A stretch of 41,350 bases of DNA, taken from NCBI GenBank assembly GCA_025352685.1, contig JANXSN010000029.1, positions 1 to 41,350 of the forward strand, read 5' to 3'. The first letter of the stretch is position 1; each line of letters starts with the position of its first letter. Below the pieces are notes generated by a model. That model was not told the DNA's origin. It did not search any database and saw only the letters and a list, made by a program, of their open reading frames with translations. The DNA comes from Sphingomonadales bacterium. GTDB lineage: Bacteria; Pseudomonadota; Alphaproteobacteria; Sphingomonadales; Sphingomonadaceae. The position numbers and the translations under genes are program-made. Of the stretch, positions 16,994 to 28,280 are shown piece by piece.

Positions 16994-17584
16994 ATGACAA
17001 CTCAGCAACGCGCAGCACTCGTCGGTTTTGCGTTCGTCTCGTCGATCACGCCGGGGCCGAACAACATGATGCTGACGGCATCGGGCGCAAATTTCGGCAT
17101 GCGTACCCTGCCCCACATGCTGGGCGTGACAGTCGGCTTTTCTCTCATGATCGCGCTCGTGGGCGTGGGACTGGTTGGCCTGTTCGACGCATTGCCGCCC
17201 GCGTTCATGATTCTCAAGGTCGTCAGTGCCGTGTATCTCCTTTGGCCGGCATGGAAGAGCGCAACATCGCCGCCGCCGTCGTCAGACACGGACAAGAAAG
17301 GGCCCCGCCCCTTGAACTTTACACAGGCGGCACTGCTCCAGTGGGTCAACCCAAAGGCATGGACAATGGCGCTCACAGCAATCACTGTTTACACTGGTAC
17401 GCGAAATATCCCTGCCGTACTGTGTGTTGCGGCAGTGTTCGGGTTGATCAACCTGCCCGCGGTCAGCAGCTGGGCAGCTATGGGCCAATACATGCGGCGC
17501 TGGATGAGTAACGATGCCAAGCGCCGCGCGTTCAACTGGGGCATGGCGGCACTGCTCATGTTGTCGCTCGTGGTGGCGCTTTAA
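16994..17584 (+). CDS. LysE/RhtB-family amino-acid exporter
   Basis: A 196-residue membrane protein of the LysE/RhtB family, which exports amino acids or homoserine-like compounds across the inner membrane. It has the signature SSITPGPNNMMLTASGANFG near the N-terminus and the second family motif LLQWVNPKAWTMALTAI, with about six hydrophobic segments. The ATG at 16994 gives the usual N-terminus (MTTQQRAALVGFAFVSS); an upstream frame start at 16943 would overlap the regulator. It is divergent from the broken Lrp-type regulator that probably controlled it. Confidence 0.9.
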   Translation: MTTQQRAALVGFAFVSSITPGPNNMMLTASGANFGMRTLPHMLGVTVGFSLMIALVGVGLVGLFDALPPAFMILKVVSAVYLLWPAWKSATSPPPSSDTDKKGPRPLNFTQAALLQWVNPKAWTMALTAITVYTGTRNIPAVLCVAAVFGLINLPAVSSWAAMGQYMRRWMSNDAKRRAFNWGMAALLMLSLVVAL

Positions 17585-17698
17585 CATTGACCGCGTTCGC
17601 TTCACAGTGTTGGTCGTTTAGCCTGATCGGCGACGCGTTGAAACCGTTGTCCATCGCGTGGTCGGCTTCGACGCTTCGATGACCGGCTATTGAGCCGC

Positions 17699-18436
17699 TC
17701 AGATCATGGCCATCCCACCGTTCACATGGATGGTTTGACCAGTGACATAACCCGCCTCTCGGCTCGCCAGGTAGACGACGGCAGCGGCGACATCGGCGCC
17801 CTCCCCCAGCTTTCCCGCAGGGATCCGAGCCGTCAGCGCTGCCTTTTGCGAGTCGGGCAAGCCATCGGTCATGGCCGAAGCAATGAACCCGGGCGCAACG
17901 CAATTTACAGTGATGTTACGACTGGCAAGTTCTTGCGCAAGTGCTTTTGACATGGCGGTCAACCCACCTTTGGATGCAGCGTAGTTCGCCTGCCCCGGAT
18001 TACCCGTCGTGCCAACAACGCTGGTAATCGTGATGACGCGACCGAAACGCGCCTTCATCATCGGCTTGGTCGCCGCCCGGATTAGGCGGAATGCAGCCTC
18101 GAGGTTGACCCGGATCACCGTGTCCCACTCCTCATCCTTCATTCGCATCACCAGGTTGTCGCGCGTCACCCCGGCATTGTTGACGAGGATGTCGATCTGA
18201 CCGCCCAATGCTTCGAAAGCACGCGGGATAAGACCGTCGACGGCGTCGGCGTCAGATAGGTTGCACGGCAGGACGACGGATTTCGGGATCTGAGCGGCAA
18301 CCTCCGCAAGCGCGTCTTCGCGGGTGCCAGACAGCGCAACCGTCGCGCCTTGTAACGCGAGAGCTCTTGCGATCGACGAGCCAATCCCGCCTGACGCGCC
18401 AGTTACCAGAGCAGTCATCCCTGAAAGATCGAACAT
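17699..18436 (-). CDS. fabG: 3-oxoacyl-[acyl-carrier-protein] reductase
   Basis: A 245-residue short-chain dehydrogenase that reduces 3-oxoacyl-ACP with NADPH in fatty-acid elongation. The cofactor motif TGASGGIG is at 12-19, NNAG at 86-89, and the catalytic residues are Ser139, Tyr152 and Lys156 (NYAASKGGL). The C-terminus GGMAMI is typical of FabG. The start at 18436 lies two bases after the fabD stop, so the pair is an operon. A longer upstream frame lies inside fabD and is rejected. Confidence 0.96.
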   Translation of the reverse strand: MFDLSGMTALVTGASGGIGSSIARALALQGATVALSGTREDALAEVAAQIPKSVVLPCNLSDADAVDGLIPRAFEALGGQIDILVNNAGVTRDNLVMRMKDEEWDTVIRVNLEAAFRLIRAATKPMMKARFGRVITITSVVGTTGNPGQANYAASKGGLTAMSKALAQELASRNITVNCVAPGFIASAMTDGLPDSQKAALTARIPAGKLGEGADVAAAVVYLASREAGYVTGQTIHVNGGMAMI

Positions 18437-18438
18437 TC

Positions 18439-19374
18439 TTAAAGTCCCTTCGCCAGAGCTTCGACATCGGCCATCGTCATCACGCTGCGCGTGGTCACGT
18501 CCGCGCTGATGCGCTTGATCATCGGGCTGAGCACTTTGCCGCCAAACTCGACGAACTCGGTGACGCCCGCCGCCACCATCGCCTCGACACTTTCTCGCCA
18601 TCGAACGGTGCCGGTGACTTGCTTCACCAGCAAGTCGCGGATCACGTCAGGGTCAGCCACGGCCCCCGCGCTCACGTTGGCATAGAGCGGCACCAGCGGC
18701 GCCTGCACTTTTGCTTCACCAAGCGCGGCCGACATGACATCGGCGGCCGGGGCCATGAGCGCACAGTGAAATGGCGCGGAAACGCTCAGCGGGAGCGCGC
18801 GTTTGGCACCGCGCTCCTTGGCCAGCTCAATTGCGCGTTCGACGGCAGCGGCATGGCCCGAGATAACGACCTGCCCGCCGCCATTGTCGTTCGCCGCCTG
18901 ACAGACCTCTCCCTGCGCCGCATCCTTGGCGACGGCGACCGCCGCGTCGAAGTCCAGCCCGAGGAGGACAGCCATGGCTCCGGTTCCGACTGGCACTGCC
19001 GCCTGCATCGCGTCGCCCCGTGTGCGCAGTAGCAATGCCGTCGTCGCAAGATCAATGCTTTGCGCGGCGCACAAGGCGGTATATTCCCCCAATGAGTGAC
19101 CGGCGACGAACGCCGCTTTTTCCGCCAGCCTGAACCCGCCTTCGCCGGTCAGCACGCGCAACGTCGCGATGGCATTTGCCATGATGGCGGGCTGCGCATT
19201 CGCGGTTAGCGTCAATTCGTTCTCGGGACCATCGACCATCAAGCGAAATAGCGCCTGACCGAGCGTGTCATCGACCTCCTGAAACACCGCACGAGCGGCC
19301 GCACTGGCAGCGGCCAGCTCGCGGCCCATGCCAACCGATTGGCTACCCTGCCCCGGAAATACAAACGCGCGCAT
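18439..19374 (-). CDS. fabD: Malonyl-CoA:ACP transacylase
   Basis: A 311-residue FabD that loads malonate onto acyl carrier protein for fatty-acid synthesis. Motifs: [12 protein letters not shown] at the N-terminus, nucleophile Ser94 in GHSLGEY, the Arg in [10 protein letters not shown] and the His in APFHCALM. It is first in a two-gene operon with fabG, and divergent from the rpsF operon. Confidence 0.97.
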   Translation of the reverse strand: MRAFVFPGQGSQSVGMGRELAAASAAARAVFQEVDDTLGQALFRLMVDGPENELTLTANAQPAIMANAIATLRVLTGEGGFRLAEKAAFVAGHSLGEYTALCAAQSIDLATTALLLRTRGDAMQAAVPVGTGAMAVLLGLDFDAAVAVAKDAAQGEVCQAANDNGGGQVVISGHAAAVERAIELAKERGAKRALPLSVSAPFHCALMAPAADVMSAALGEAKVQAPLVPLYANVSAGAVADPDVIRDLLVKQVTGTVRWRESVEAMVAAGVTEFVEFGGKVLSPMIKRISADVTTRSVMTMADVEALAKGL

Positions 19375-19420
19375 GATCTCTCCTCGTGTTCGAACCGCGC
19401 GTTAGGGAGCATCGCCGGGG

Positions 19421-19449
19421 TTGCCAAGTCCGGGGCTTACCGTCATACG
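19421..19449 (+). promoter_or_regulatory. Candidate promoter of the rpsF-rpsR-rplI operon
   Basis: TTGCCA (19421-19426) and CATACG (19444-19449) are separated by 17 bases and lie upstream of rpsF. The -10 match is weak. The leader of about 70 bases that follows could carry an S6:S18-type autoregulatory RNA structure, but I could not confirm one by eye. Confidence 0.3.
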
Positions 19450-19524
19450 CGCCAAGTCAAGAAGGCCGGAGGGGCGTTGGAATGGGTCCACGTCAGCGAT
19501 CGGCATGGAAAGGTAAACGACCGC

Positions 19525-19929
19525 ATGGCTCTCTATGAGCACGTGTTTCTCGTTCGTCAGGATGTGGCCCAGTCACAGGTCGACGCGCTCGCAGAAACCG
19601 CAACCAAGATTATCGAGGATAATGGCGGCAAAGTCATCAAGGCCGAGACGTGGGGCCTGCGCACGCTGGCATACCGGATCGCAAAGAACCGCAAGGCACA
19701 TTACGTCATGCTGGAATTCGACGCCCCAGGTAACGTCGTCGTCGAGCTCGAACGCCAGACCCAGATCAACGAGGACGTAGTTCGTTACATGACGTTGCGC
19801 GTCGACGCGCACGAAGCAGGCCCTTCGGCGATGATGCGCAAGCGTGACCGCGATGACCGTCCACGTCGTGATGACGATCGACCGCGTCGGGACGATCGTC
19901 CCCGTCGTGACGACCTCGAAGCGGCATAA
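19525..19929 (+). CDS. rpsF: 30S ribosomal protein S6
   Basis: A 134-residue S6, which binds 16S rRNA together with S18. The core [19 protein letters not shown] and the segment [20 protein letters not shown] are typical. The tail is extended with repeated Arg-Asp-Asp-Arg-Pro units (RPRRDD repeated), a charged and probably disordered extension. The start at 19525 is set by homology; upstream in-frame sequence is not S6-like. It is the first gene of rpsF-rpsR-rplI. Confidence 0.97.
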   Translation: MALYEHVFLVRQDVAQSQVDALAETATKIIEDNGGKVIKAETWGLRTLAYRIAKNRKAHYVMLEFDAPGNVVVELERQTQINEDVVRYMTLRVDAHEAGPSAMMRKRDRDDRPRRDDDRPRRDDRPRRDDLEAA

Positions 19930-19941
19930 GGAGACTATCGA

Positions 19942-20166
19942 ATGGCTCGCCCGTTTTTTCGCCGTCGCAAGACCTGCCCGTTCTCGGTCAAGGATGCGCC
20001 GCGCATTGATTATAAAGACGTTCGTTTGCTGCAGGGCTTTGTGTCCGAGCGCGGCAAGATAGTGCCGTCACGCATTACTGCCGTCAGTGCCCCAAAACAG
20101 CGCGAACTCGCTCAAGCGATCAAACGCGCACGGCACATCGGCCTTCTTCCCTATGTTGTGAAATAA
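19942..20166 (+). CDS. rpsR: 30S ribosomal protein S18
   Basis: A 74-residue S18. The family core is clear: [19 protein letters not shown], then [20 protein letters not shown] and [15 protein letters not shown]. It follows rpsF by 12 bases with a TAAGGAG ribosome site, and assembles with S6 on the platform of the 30S subunit. Confidence 0.98.
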   Translation: MARPFFRRRKTCPFSVKDAPRIDYKDVRLLQGFVSERGKIVPSRITAVSAPKQRELAQAIKRARHIGLLPYVVK

Positions 20167-20178
20167 GGAGCGGATACC

Positions 20179-20769
20179 GTGGAAGTCATCCTGCTTGAAC
20201 GCGTCGAAAAGCTGGGCCAGATCGGTGACGTCGTCACCGTTAAGGACGGATTTGCGCGCAATTTCCTCCTTCCCAACAAGAAGGCGCTGCGCTCTAACAA
20301 CGCCAACCGCAAGGTTTTTGAGTCCAACAAAACCAAAATTGTTGCCGACAACGAAGCCCGAAAAGGTGAGGCGCAGACGGCGTCGAAGGACATCGATGGA
20401 AAGTCGGTGACGCTTATCCGTCAGGCTTCCAATACCGGTCAACTTTATGGATCGGTTGCGGTTCGCGACATTGTCGAAGCGTTAGAAGTCAATGGCGCAA
20501 AGGTTCTCAAGAACCAGATCGTGCTCGACAAGCCAATCAAGGCGATTGGGCTCTACCAAGTGCGCGTTCAGTTGCACCCCGAAGTCGCCGTGACCGTCAA
20601 GATCAACGTGGCGCGCAGCCCCGAAGAAGCAGATCTGCAATCGCAGGGCGTCGACGTCATGGCAGCAATGTTTGAAAAAGACGAAGCCGGCTTTACCGAG
20701 GACTATGATCCGAACGCAGAGCCCGGTGAAATTGCGGTCGATACGCCGGCGGAAACGATTAAAGATTGA
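20179..20769 (+). CDS. rplI: 50S ribosomal protein L9
   Basis: A 196-residue L9, starting with GTG behind AAGGAGCGG. The N-terminal rRNA-binding domain is clear (VILLERVEKLGQIGDVVTVK, then DGFARNFLLPNKKAL), followed by the long connecting helix and the C-terminal domain. It is about 45 residues longer than the E. coli protein because of an acidic tail (FEKDEAGFTEDYDPNAEPGE). It is the last gene of the operon, followed by a terminator. Confidence 0.97.
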   Translation: MEVILLERVEKLGQIGDVVTVKDGFARNFLLPNKKALRSNNANRKVFESNKTKIVADNEARKGEAQTASKDIDGKSVTLIRQASNTGQLYGSVAVRDIVEALEVNGAKVLKNQIVLDKPIKAIGLYQVRVQLHPEVAVTVKINVARSPEEADLQSQGVDVMAAMFEKDEAGFTEDYDPNAEPGEIAVDTPAETIKD

Positions 20770-20800
20770 TCCGCTCGGCCCAAACCGAAAAGGAGGGGTC

Positions 20801-20825
20801 GCGGCAGAAGCCGCGGCGCTTTTTT
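20801..20825 (+). terminator. Rho-independent terminator after rplI
   Basis: The stem GCGGC-AGAA-GCCGC (20801-20814) is followed by GGCGC and a run of six T. It lies between the convergent rplI and folE genes and ends the ribosomal-protein operon. Confidence 0.8.
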
Positions 20826-20828
20826 CCG

Positions 20829-21446
20829 TCAGTAGCCCATAAGCTTGAGGACCTCGGCGCGGCTCCTGTGATCGTCGAGGAAACACCCCAGCAAACGTGA
20901 TGTAGTCATACCAACCCCAGGCGTTCTTACGCCACGCGCAGTCATACAACCATGCTGGGCTTCGATCACCACAGCGACGCCGTGTGGATGCAAATGCTCC
21001 CAGATGCACTGCGCGACCTGCGCGGTGAGACGCTCTTGGATCTGCAGCCGTCGCGAAAAACCATTGAGCACACGCGCAAGCTTGGAAATGCCGACTACAC
21101 GCTTGTTTGGCATATAAGCAATCGACGCTTTGCCAGTGATCGGTGCCATATGGTGTTCGCAATGCGACTGAAACGGAATGTCTTTGAGCAGGACGAGTTC
21201 GTCATAGCCCCCAACTTCCTTAAACGTTCGGGAGAGGTGATGAGCCGGGTCCTCACCGTAGCCTGAACAATACTCCAACCACGCACGGGCCACGCGCTTG
21301 GGTGTATCGATCAGTCCTTCACGTGTCGGATCGTCCCCCGACCAACGGATCAACGTTCGGATCGCATCTTGCACATCATGGGGCACCGGGACCTTTGCGG
21401 CCTCGTATATGTCGCCCTCAAGAGGGCCATCGTCATAATCGGACAT
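20829..21446 (-). CDS. folE: GTP cyclohydrolase I
   Basis: A 205-residue FolE that converts GTP to dihydroneopterin triphosphate, the first step of folate synthesis. The zinc ligands are Cys96 and His99 in SHCEHHMAPI and Cys167 in QHGCMTARG, matching the E. coli spacing. Other family motifs are GLIDTPKRVARAW and RLQIQERLT. It is a single gene convergent with rplI, in the cytoplasm. Confidence 0.97.
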   Translation of the reverse strand: MSDYDDGPLEGDIYEAAKVPVPHDVQDAIRTLIRWSGDDPTREGLIDTPKRVARAWLEYCSGYGEDPAHHLSRTFKEVGGYDELVLLKDIPFQSHCEHHMAPITGKASIAYMPNKRVVGISKLARVLNGFSRRLQIQERLTAQVAQCIWEHLHPHGVAVVIEAQHGCMTARGVRTPGVGMTTSRLLGCFLDDHRSRAEVLKLMGY

Positions 21447-21547
21447 TTACCTCATCTAGCAATTTGGAGGGCGTACGCAACTACCACATCATTTACGTTA
21501 CGGCATCCGCGACTACTTACGGGCTGTTAAGTAGCATATTGAAACGT

Positions 21548-21564
21548 AATACGATTCACGTATT
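21548..21564. promoter_or_regulatory. Inverted repeat upstream of the TonB-receptor gene
   Basis: AATACG and CGTATT face each other across a 5-base spacer, about 88 bases before the receptor ATG. It lies in the folE/receptor divergent gap and could be an operator; the regulator is not identified. Confidence 0.35.
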
Positions 21565-21651
21565 TCCGCCATTGACGGGCGAGTAAGGTTGAGCGACCTA
21601 GGCCTCTGAAAGCACCAGCGAGTGCTCTATTTTTGCTAGGGGAGAGCCTAC

Positions 21652-24267
21652 ATGAACCGTATTCATCTCGTTGGCGTGTCGCTTTTTGCGCTGGTCGTCT
21701 CCAGCCCGGCGTTCGCCCAAGCCGCGCCTCAATCTGTGAATGACACCAGCGGCGACATTATTGTGACGGCAACCAAGCGCGAACAGACGCTGCAGGATGT
21801 GCCGATTTCTGTATCGGTCACGGGTCAGGAAACAATCGAGCGCGCGCAGATACGTGATCTCATCGACCTTCAGTCCGTCGTGCCGTCGCTCAAGGTTGCG
21901 CAGCTGAACGCTGTGGGTCAAACCAACTTCATCATCCGTGGATTCGGCAACGGTAACGGCAACGATGGCATCGAGAGTTCAGTCGGCGTCTTCGTCGATG
22001 GTGTTTACCGCTCGCGTTCAGCAGCCGCGCTTGACGATTTACCTGAAATTGAACGCGTCGAAGTGTTGCGCGGTCCCCAGTCGACCTTGTTCGGCAAAAA
22101 CGTGTCGGCCGGTGCAATCAGCATCGTGACCAAGAAACCGCAGTTTAATTTCGGTGCCAAGGCCGAAATTACGCTCGGCAATTATGGTCAAATTTTTAGC
22201 AAGGGCACGATCACTGGTCCCATAACCGACACGGTTGCCGTGCGCTTGTCGGGATCGGTTAACGAGCGCGATGGCTATTTCTACAATCTGACGACGAAAG
22301 GCACAGTGAACGACCGCAACCGCTGGTCGGTTCGCGGCGATATCTTGTGGCAACCGTCATCTGACTTCTCGTTGCGCGTGATCGCCGACTACAATTTGAT
22401 CAAGGAAAATTGCTGCGGCGTCACGTCGATCTTCAACGGTCCAACAACGAATTTGATCGGTGCAGCCCCGCCGATCGGTATCGGCAAAGCCATTTCCGAC
22501 ACGACTCGCGTCTTTGACCGGAACGTAATCTTTAATACCCAGCCGACCAATCGCGTGCGCGGCGAAGGCATTTCCGGTCAAGCCGACTGGGACGTCGGCT
22601 TTGCAAAGCTGACGTCGATTACGGCCTATCGTAATCAGGTCAATGAATCGAACCAGGATATCGATTTTACTGCAGCCGATATTGCCAGCAACAAGACCGC
22701 CAACGAAATTAAGACGTTTACCCAGGAATTCCGTCTCGCTTCAACGGGCAATGGTCCGCTGAGCTGGCTCGTCGGCGGCTTTTATCAAGATGAAAACACG
22801 ACCACCGGGCGCCGCATTACCTACGGTACAGACGCCCGCGCTTATCTCGACAAGCTGACGGGTGGTTTGTTGCCACTCCTCGCGGGCCTGCAGGCAGCGT
22901 CGGGCAATCCGGGCCAGGCATACTTTGCCGCGGGACAGGGCATCAATGACGATTACAAACTCAAGCAGCGCGCCTATTCGCTGTTTGGTCAGGTCGATTT
23001 CAAGATTACGCCGCGACTTACCGTCAGCGGCGGCCTTGCCTACCTCAACGATCGCAAGGCCGTTACATCAAACGTTGTCCTCACCGATCAATTCTCTCAG
23101 CTCAATCTCGACAATATCGCCAACATCGGCTTCATCCCATATGCGGCTCTCCCCGCCGGGATCCAGACCGTCCTCACATTCAAGGGCTATAATCCAGCGG
23201 CAAACGGTGGCCGCGTGCCGGTCAATTTGTTCGGTGCGAGTTTTGGCTCTAGCTTGCCAGGAGCCATTGGCCCCAATCCCTTTGGATTGCCTGTATCTCC
23301 TGCATTTACCAATCCCTTCGCTCTTAATGCTGCGCAATTCTTCTACGCTGATCCTAACGCCAATCCGAACACAATTCACGGCCCCGTCAACATTCCGAAT
23401 GCGAACGAAACAGGCGTCATTAGTGGAGACAGGATTACCTATACAGGCCGCATTGCCTACAACTTTGGCCCGGTAAATGCCTATGTCAGCTATGCAACTG
23501 GTTGGAAGGCGAGCGCCGTCAACTTGTCATCAGACAGCCGGCCGCCAGACATCAACGGCGTGGGACGCTTCGCCGCGCCCGAATATGTGACGGTTTATGA
23601 AGCGGGTCTCAAAGGCAAGTTCCGAGGTGGTTTTATCAACCTCGCCGTCTTCAAAGAGTCGATTAAAGGTTTTCAATCAAACGGCTTTACCGGAACCGGT
23701 TATGCACTGGTGAATGCGGGCGAAGAATCAGTTCGCGGCTTTGAGATTGATTCTGCCTACCGGCCGACGTCCTGGTTCGCTGTGACAGGCGCGGTCACCT
23801 ATTTGGATCCAAAGTACAATTCGTTCACGAAGGCGCCATGTTTTACCTTCGACACAGTTCGCTGTCCGATAAATCCGCTGACCGGGCTACCACCTGCGTT
23901 CCGTGACTTGACGGGCGACAAGCCGGCCGGAGTACCGCAATGGAGCGCGTCCGCTTCTGCAACTCTCTCGCACGACTTCGGCAACGGTTTGAATGCCTAT
24001 CTTCGTGGCGAATATGACTACACGAGCAAAACTTACCTCACTGAAACAACGCCAGCGAACCTGGCAACTTGGGGGTTGAACCAAGTCAATGCGAGCTTCA
24101 CGGTCGTCAACACTGACGCCCAACTTGAAGTGTCGGTCTGGGGCCGCAATATTACAAACGACAACAGCTTGATCGCGACGTTTGCTACTGTTGCCCAATC
24201 AGGCAGCTTCAGCGGTTACCCCAATCAGCCGCGTACCTACGGCGTTACTTTGCGTAAGTCTTTTTAG
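21652..24267 (+). CDS. TonB-dependent outer-membrane receptor
   Basis: An 871-residue TonB-dependent receptor for active uptake across the outer membrane. It has a signal peptide ending PAFAQA, a TonB-box-like IIVTATKR, and a plug domain (LQDVPISVSVTG, then VFVDGVYRSRSA and IERVEVLRGPQSTLFGKN). The 22-strand barrel ends with an aromatic C-terminal residue (GVTLRKSF), as needed for outer-membrane insertion. It belongs to the large iron-siderophore-like group abundant in sphingomonads, but the substrate cannot be deduced. It follows GGGGAGAG, stands alone, and has its own terminator. A loop of roughly 60 residues rich in Pro, Asn and Phe sits in the middle of the barrel. Confidence 0.95.
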   Translation: MNRIHLVGVSLFALVVSSPAFAQAAPQSVNDTSGDIIVTATKREQTLQDVPISVSVTGQETIERAQIRDLIDLQSVVPSLKVAQLNAVGQTNFIIRGFGNGNGNDGIESSVGVFVDGVYRSRSAAALDDLPEIERVEVLRGPQSTLFGKNVSAGAISIVTKKPQFNFGAKAEITLGNYGQIFSKGTITGPITDTVAVRLSGSVNERDGYFYNLTTKGTVNDRNRWSVRGDILWQPSSDFSLRVIADYNLIKENCCGVTSIFNGPTTNLIGAAPPIGIGKAISDTTRVFDRNVIFNTQPTNRVRGEGISGQADWDVGFAKLTSITAYRNQVNESNQDIDFTAADIASNKTANEIKTFTQEFRLASTGNGPLSWLVGGFYQDENTTTGRRITYGTDARAYLDKLTGGLLPLLAGLQAASGNPGQAYFAAGQGINDDYKLKQRAYSLFGQVDFKITPRLTVSGGLAYLNDRKAVTSNVVLTDQFSQLNLDNIANIGFIPYAALPAGIQTVLTFKGYNPAANGGRVPVNLFGASFGSSLPGAIGPNPFGLPVSPAFTNPFALNAAQFFYADPNANPNTIHGPVNIPNANETGVISGDRITYTGRIAYNFGPVNAYVSYATGWKASAVNLSSDSRPPDINGVGRFAAPEYVTVYEAGLKGKFRGGFINLAVFKESIKGFQSNGFTGTGYALVNAGEESVRGFEIDSAYRPTSWFAVTGAVTYLDPKYNSFTKAPCFTFDTVRCPINPLTGLPPAFRDLTGDKPAGVPQWSASASATLSHDFGNGLNAYLRGEYDYTSKTYLTETTPANLATWGLNQVNASFTVVNTDAQLEVSVWGRNITNDNSLIATFATVAQSGSFSGYPNQPRTYGVTLRKSF

Positions 24268-24290
24268 ACTATACCGAACGCCAAGTTCGA

Positions 24291-24326
24291 CGGCCTCGAT
24301 GCAGCAGCATCGGGGCCGTTTTTTTT
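24291..24326 (+). terminator. Rho-independent terminator after the TonB-receptor gene
   Basis: CGGCC-T-CGATGC pairs with GCATCG-G-GGCCG across a 4-base AGCA loop, and is followed by eight T. This is a strong terminator just downstream of the receptor stop. Confidence 0.92.
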
Positions 24327-24356
24327 GTCTACTGGACATCTTTCGAAATTGGGAAT

Positions 24357-24373
24357 TTTACGCAGACTTTACG
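24357..24373 (+). promoter_or_regulatory. Candidate KdpE binding site (TTTACG direct repeat)
   Basis: TTTACG-cagac-TTTACG: two 6-base direct repeats with an 11-bp period, about 80 bases upstream of kdpF. OmpR/PhoB-type regulators such as KdpE bind direct repeats with this period, and the known E. coli site has the same form (TTTATA, 5 bases, TTTACA). The position before the kdp cluster supports control by the KdpE encoded at its end. Confidence 0.6.
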
Positions 24374-24451
24374 GGTACAGGTTGCATTTCCCTGCGCGCC
24401 TTGATGGCATTCAGGCCTAACGCCAACGGACCAACATCGGGACCGGTATGC

Positions 24452-24541
24452 ATGCCAATCGACCTCATTCTCGGCGCGTTCGTCGCCGCTTTTATCTTAA
24501 TTTATCTGCTCGCCGTGCTGGCGCAGCCAGAACGGTATTGA
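24452..24541 (+). CDS. kdpF: KdpF, small subunit of the potassium-transporting ATPase
   Basis: A 29-residue single-pass membrane peptide ([20 protein letters not shown], then AVLAQPERY). The size, single hydrophobic helix and position just before kdpA match KdpF, which stabilises the Kdp complex. The tail AQPERY is typical. The stop lies 13 bases before kdpA. It is easily missed because of its length. Confidence 0.9.
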   Translation: MPIDLILGAFVAAFILIYLLAVLAQPERY

Positions 24542-24554
24542 GGGAGCGCGCGAC

Positions 24555-26246
24555 ATGACATTCGCCGGATGGAGCATGATTCTCCTCTTTTCTGTACTCA
24601 TAGTGGCGCTCGCCAAACCTTCGGGTAACTGGCTCCACGCCATTTACGGACGCGAGACGATGCCGCTCGGCGTGGTCGAGCGTGTTTTGTACAAACTGGC
24701 GGGGGTCGATCCCAAAGCCGAGCAAGGCTGGGTGGGCTATTCGGCTTCGCTGATGGTGTTCAACGTTGCCGGGATCATCTTCCTGTTCGCCATTTTGAAA
24801 CTTCAGCACGTTCTGCCGCTCAATCCTCAGGGGTTTCCAGCGCTTGAGAATCTACTGGCTTTCAACACAGCGGTGAGCTTCGTTACCAACACGAACTGGC
24901 AGAACTACAGCGGCGAAAGCACGATGTCGCATCTGTCGCAGATGCTGGGTCTGACGGTCCAAAACTTCCTCTCGGCAGCGACCGGCATCGCCGTCGCGTT
25001 CGCGCTCATCCGCGGGTTCGCACGGCGGCAAATGGCGGGTATCGGCAATTTCTGGGTCGATGTTACGCGGGTGACGCTTTATCTGCTGCTGCCAGCGAGT
25101 CTGATCCTTGCGCTCATTTATGTGGCGCTCGGCGTACCGCAAACCTTTGCTGCTTCGGCAACGGCGACAACCGTAGAAGGTGCGAAGCAGGTGATTTCGC
25201 TCGGACCGGTCGCCTCGCAGCTCGCGATCAAAATGTTGGGTACCAACGGTGGCGGCTTTTTCAACGCCAACTCAGCGCATCCCTTTGAAAACCCGAGCGC
25301 AGTCAGCAACTTTATCCAGATGCTGAGCATCTTCGTGCTCGGTGCGGGTCTTACGCTGACCTTTGGCAAAGCGGTGGGTAATACGCGGCAGGGTTGGGCG
25401 ATTCTCGCCGCGATGATGCTTATTTTCGTGGGGGGTGTCGCGGTTATTTATGGTGCGGAGGCCGCCGGCAATCCAATTCATCACGCGCTCGGCGTTGCCG
25501 GGGCGAACATGGAAGGCAAGGAAGTTCGCTTTGGCGTGGCTGCCTCCTCGCTATTCGCCGCCATCACGACCGACACATCGACGGGCGCCGTGATTGCCGC
25601 GCACGATAGCCTGATGCCCCTTGGCGGGCTCATCCCCATGTTCAACATGCAACTAGGTGAGCTGGTCGTCGGTGGCGTCGGATCAGGCCTCTATGCCGTT
25701 CTGATCTATGCGATCCTCGCCGTGTTCATTGCTGGGTTGATGGTTGGTCGCACGCCGGAATATGTCGGCAAAAAAATCGAGGCGCGCGAGATGAAGCTGA
25801 GCGTGATCGCGATCTTCATTCCACCTCTCATGATCCTTGGGCTCGCGGCCGTTGCCAGCATCGTCCCTGCAGGTCTGGCTGGACCGCTCGCAAAGGGGCC
25901 ACATGGATTTTCCGAGATCCTTTACGCGTTCTCCAGCGCCGTAGCGAACAACGGTTCGGCATTCGGAGGACTGACAGGCAGCACACCGTTCTACAATCTG
26001 CTGTTGGCGTTGGGCATGTTTGTCGGACGCTTCGGGGTGATTTTACCCGTGCTCGCCATTGCAGGTGGGTTGAGCGCGAAGCGTTACATTCCGCCGAGCT
26101 CAGGCTCGTTCCCGACAACCGGAGCGCTGTGGATCGGTCTTCTTGCAGCCGTGATCCTCATCGTGGGCGGTCTTACCTTTCTGCCCAGCCTCGTCCTCGG
26201 ACCGATCGCCGACCAGGCACAGGTCGCCGCCGGCACCCTTCTCTGA
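24555..26246 (+). CDS. kdpA: Potassium-transporting ATPase, K+-binding channel subunit
   Basis: A 563-residue membrane protein, close to the E. coli length. KdpA is the ion-selective subunit, related to K+ channels, of the Kdp pump that scavenges K+ at low concentration. The selectivity-filter loops are visible: [11 protein letters not shown] (about 110-120), [15 protein letters not shown] (about 230-244), [14 protein letters not shown] (about 460) and [14 protein letters not shown] (about 495). It is followed 11 bases later by kdpB. Confidence 0.97.
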   Translation: MTFAGWSMILLFSVLIVALAKPSGNWLHAIYGRETMPLGVVERVLYKLAGVDPKAEQGWVGYSASLMVFNVAGIIFLFAILKLQHVLPLNPQGFPALENLLAFNTAVSFVTNTNWQNYSGESTMSHLSQMLGLTVQNFLSAATGIAVAFALIRGFARRQMAGIGNFWVDVTRVTLYLLLPASLILALIYVALGVPQTFAASATATTVEGAKQVISLGPVASQLAIKMLGTNGGGFFNANSAHPFENPSAVSNFIQMLSIFVLGAGLTLTFGKAVGNTRQGWAILAAMMLIFVGGVAVIYGAEAAGNPIHHALGVAGANMEGKEVRFGVAASSLFAAITTDTSTGAVIAAHDSLMPLGGLIPMFNMQLGELVVGGVGSGLYAVLIYAILAVFIAGLMVGRTPEYVGKKIEAREMKLSVIAIFIPPLMILGLAAVASIVPAGLAGPLAKGPHGFSEILYAFSSAVANNGSAFGGLTGSTPFYNLLLALGMFVGRFGVILPVLAIAGGLSAKRYIPPSSGSFPTTGALWIGLLAAVILIVGGLTFLPSLVLGPIADQAQVAAGTLL

Positions 26247-26257
26247 AAGTCGCAGCC

Positions 26258-28270
<2,013 letters not shown>

Positions 28271-28280
28271 GGAATTCCGC

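Noticed and set aside
18437-18601. Longer N-terminus for FabG
   Set aside because: It lies inside fabD and is Arg-rich; ATG 18436 gives the standard FabG start.
26129-26257. Longer N-terminus for KdpB
   Set aside because: It overlaps the end of kdpA and is not KdpB-like; ATG 26258 fits the family and the spacing.
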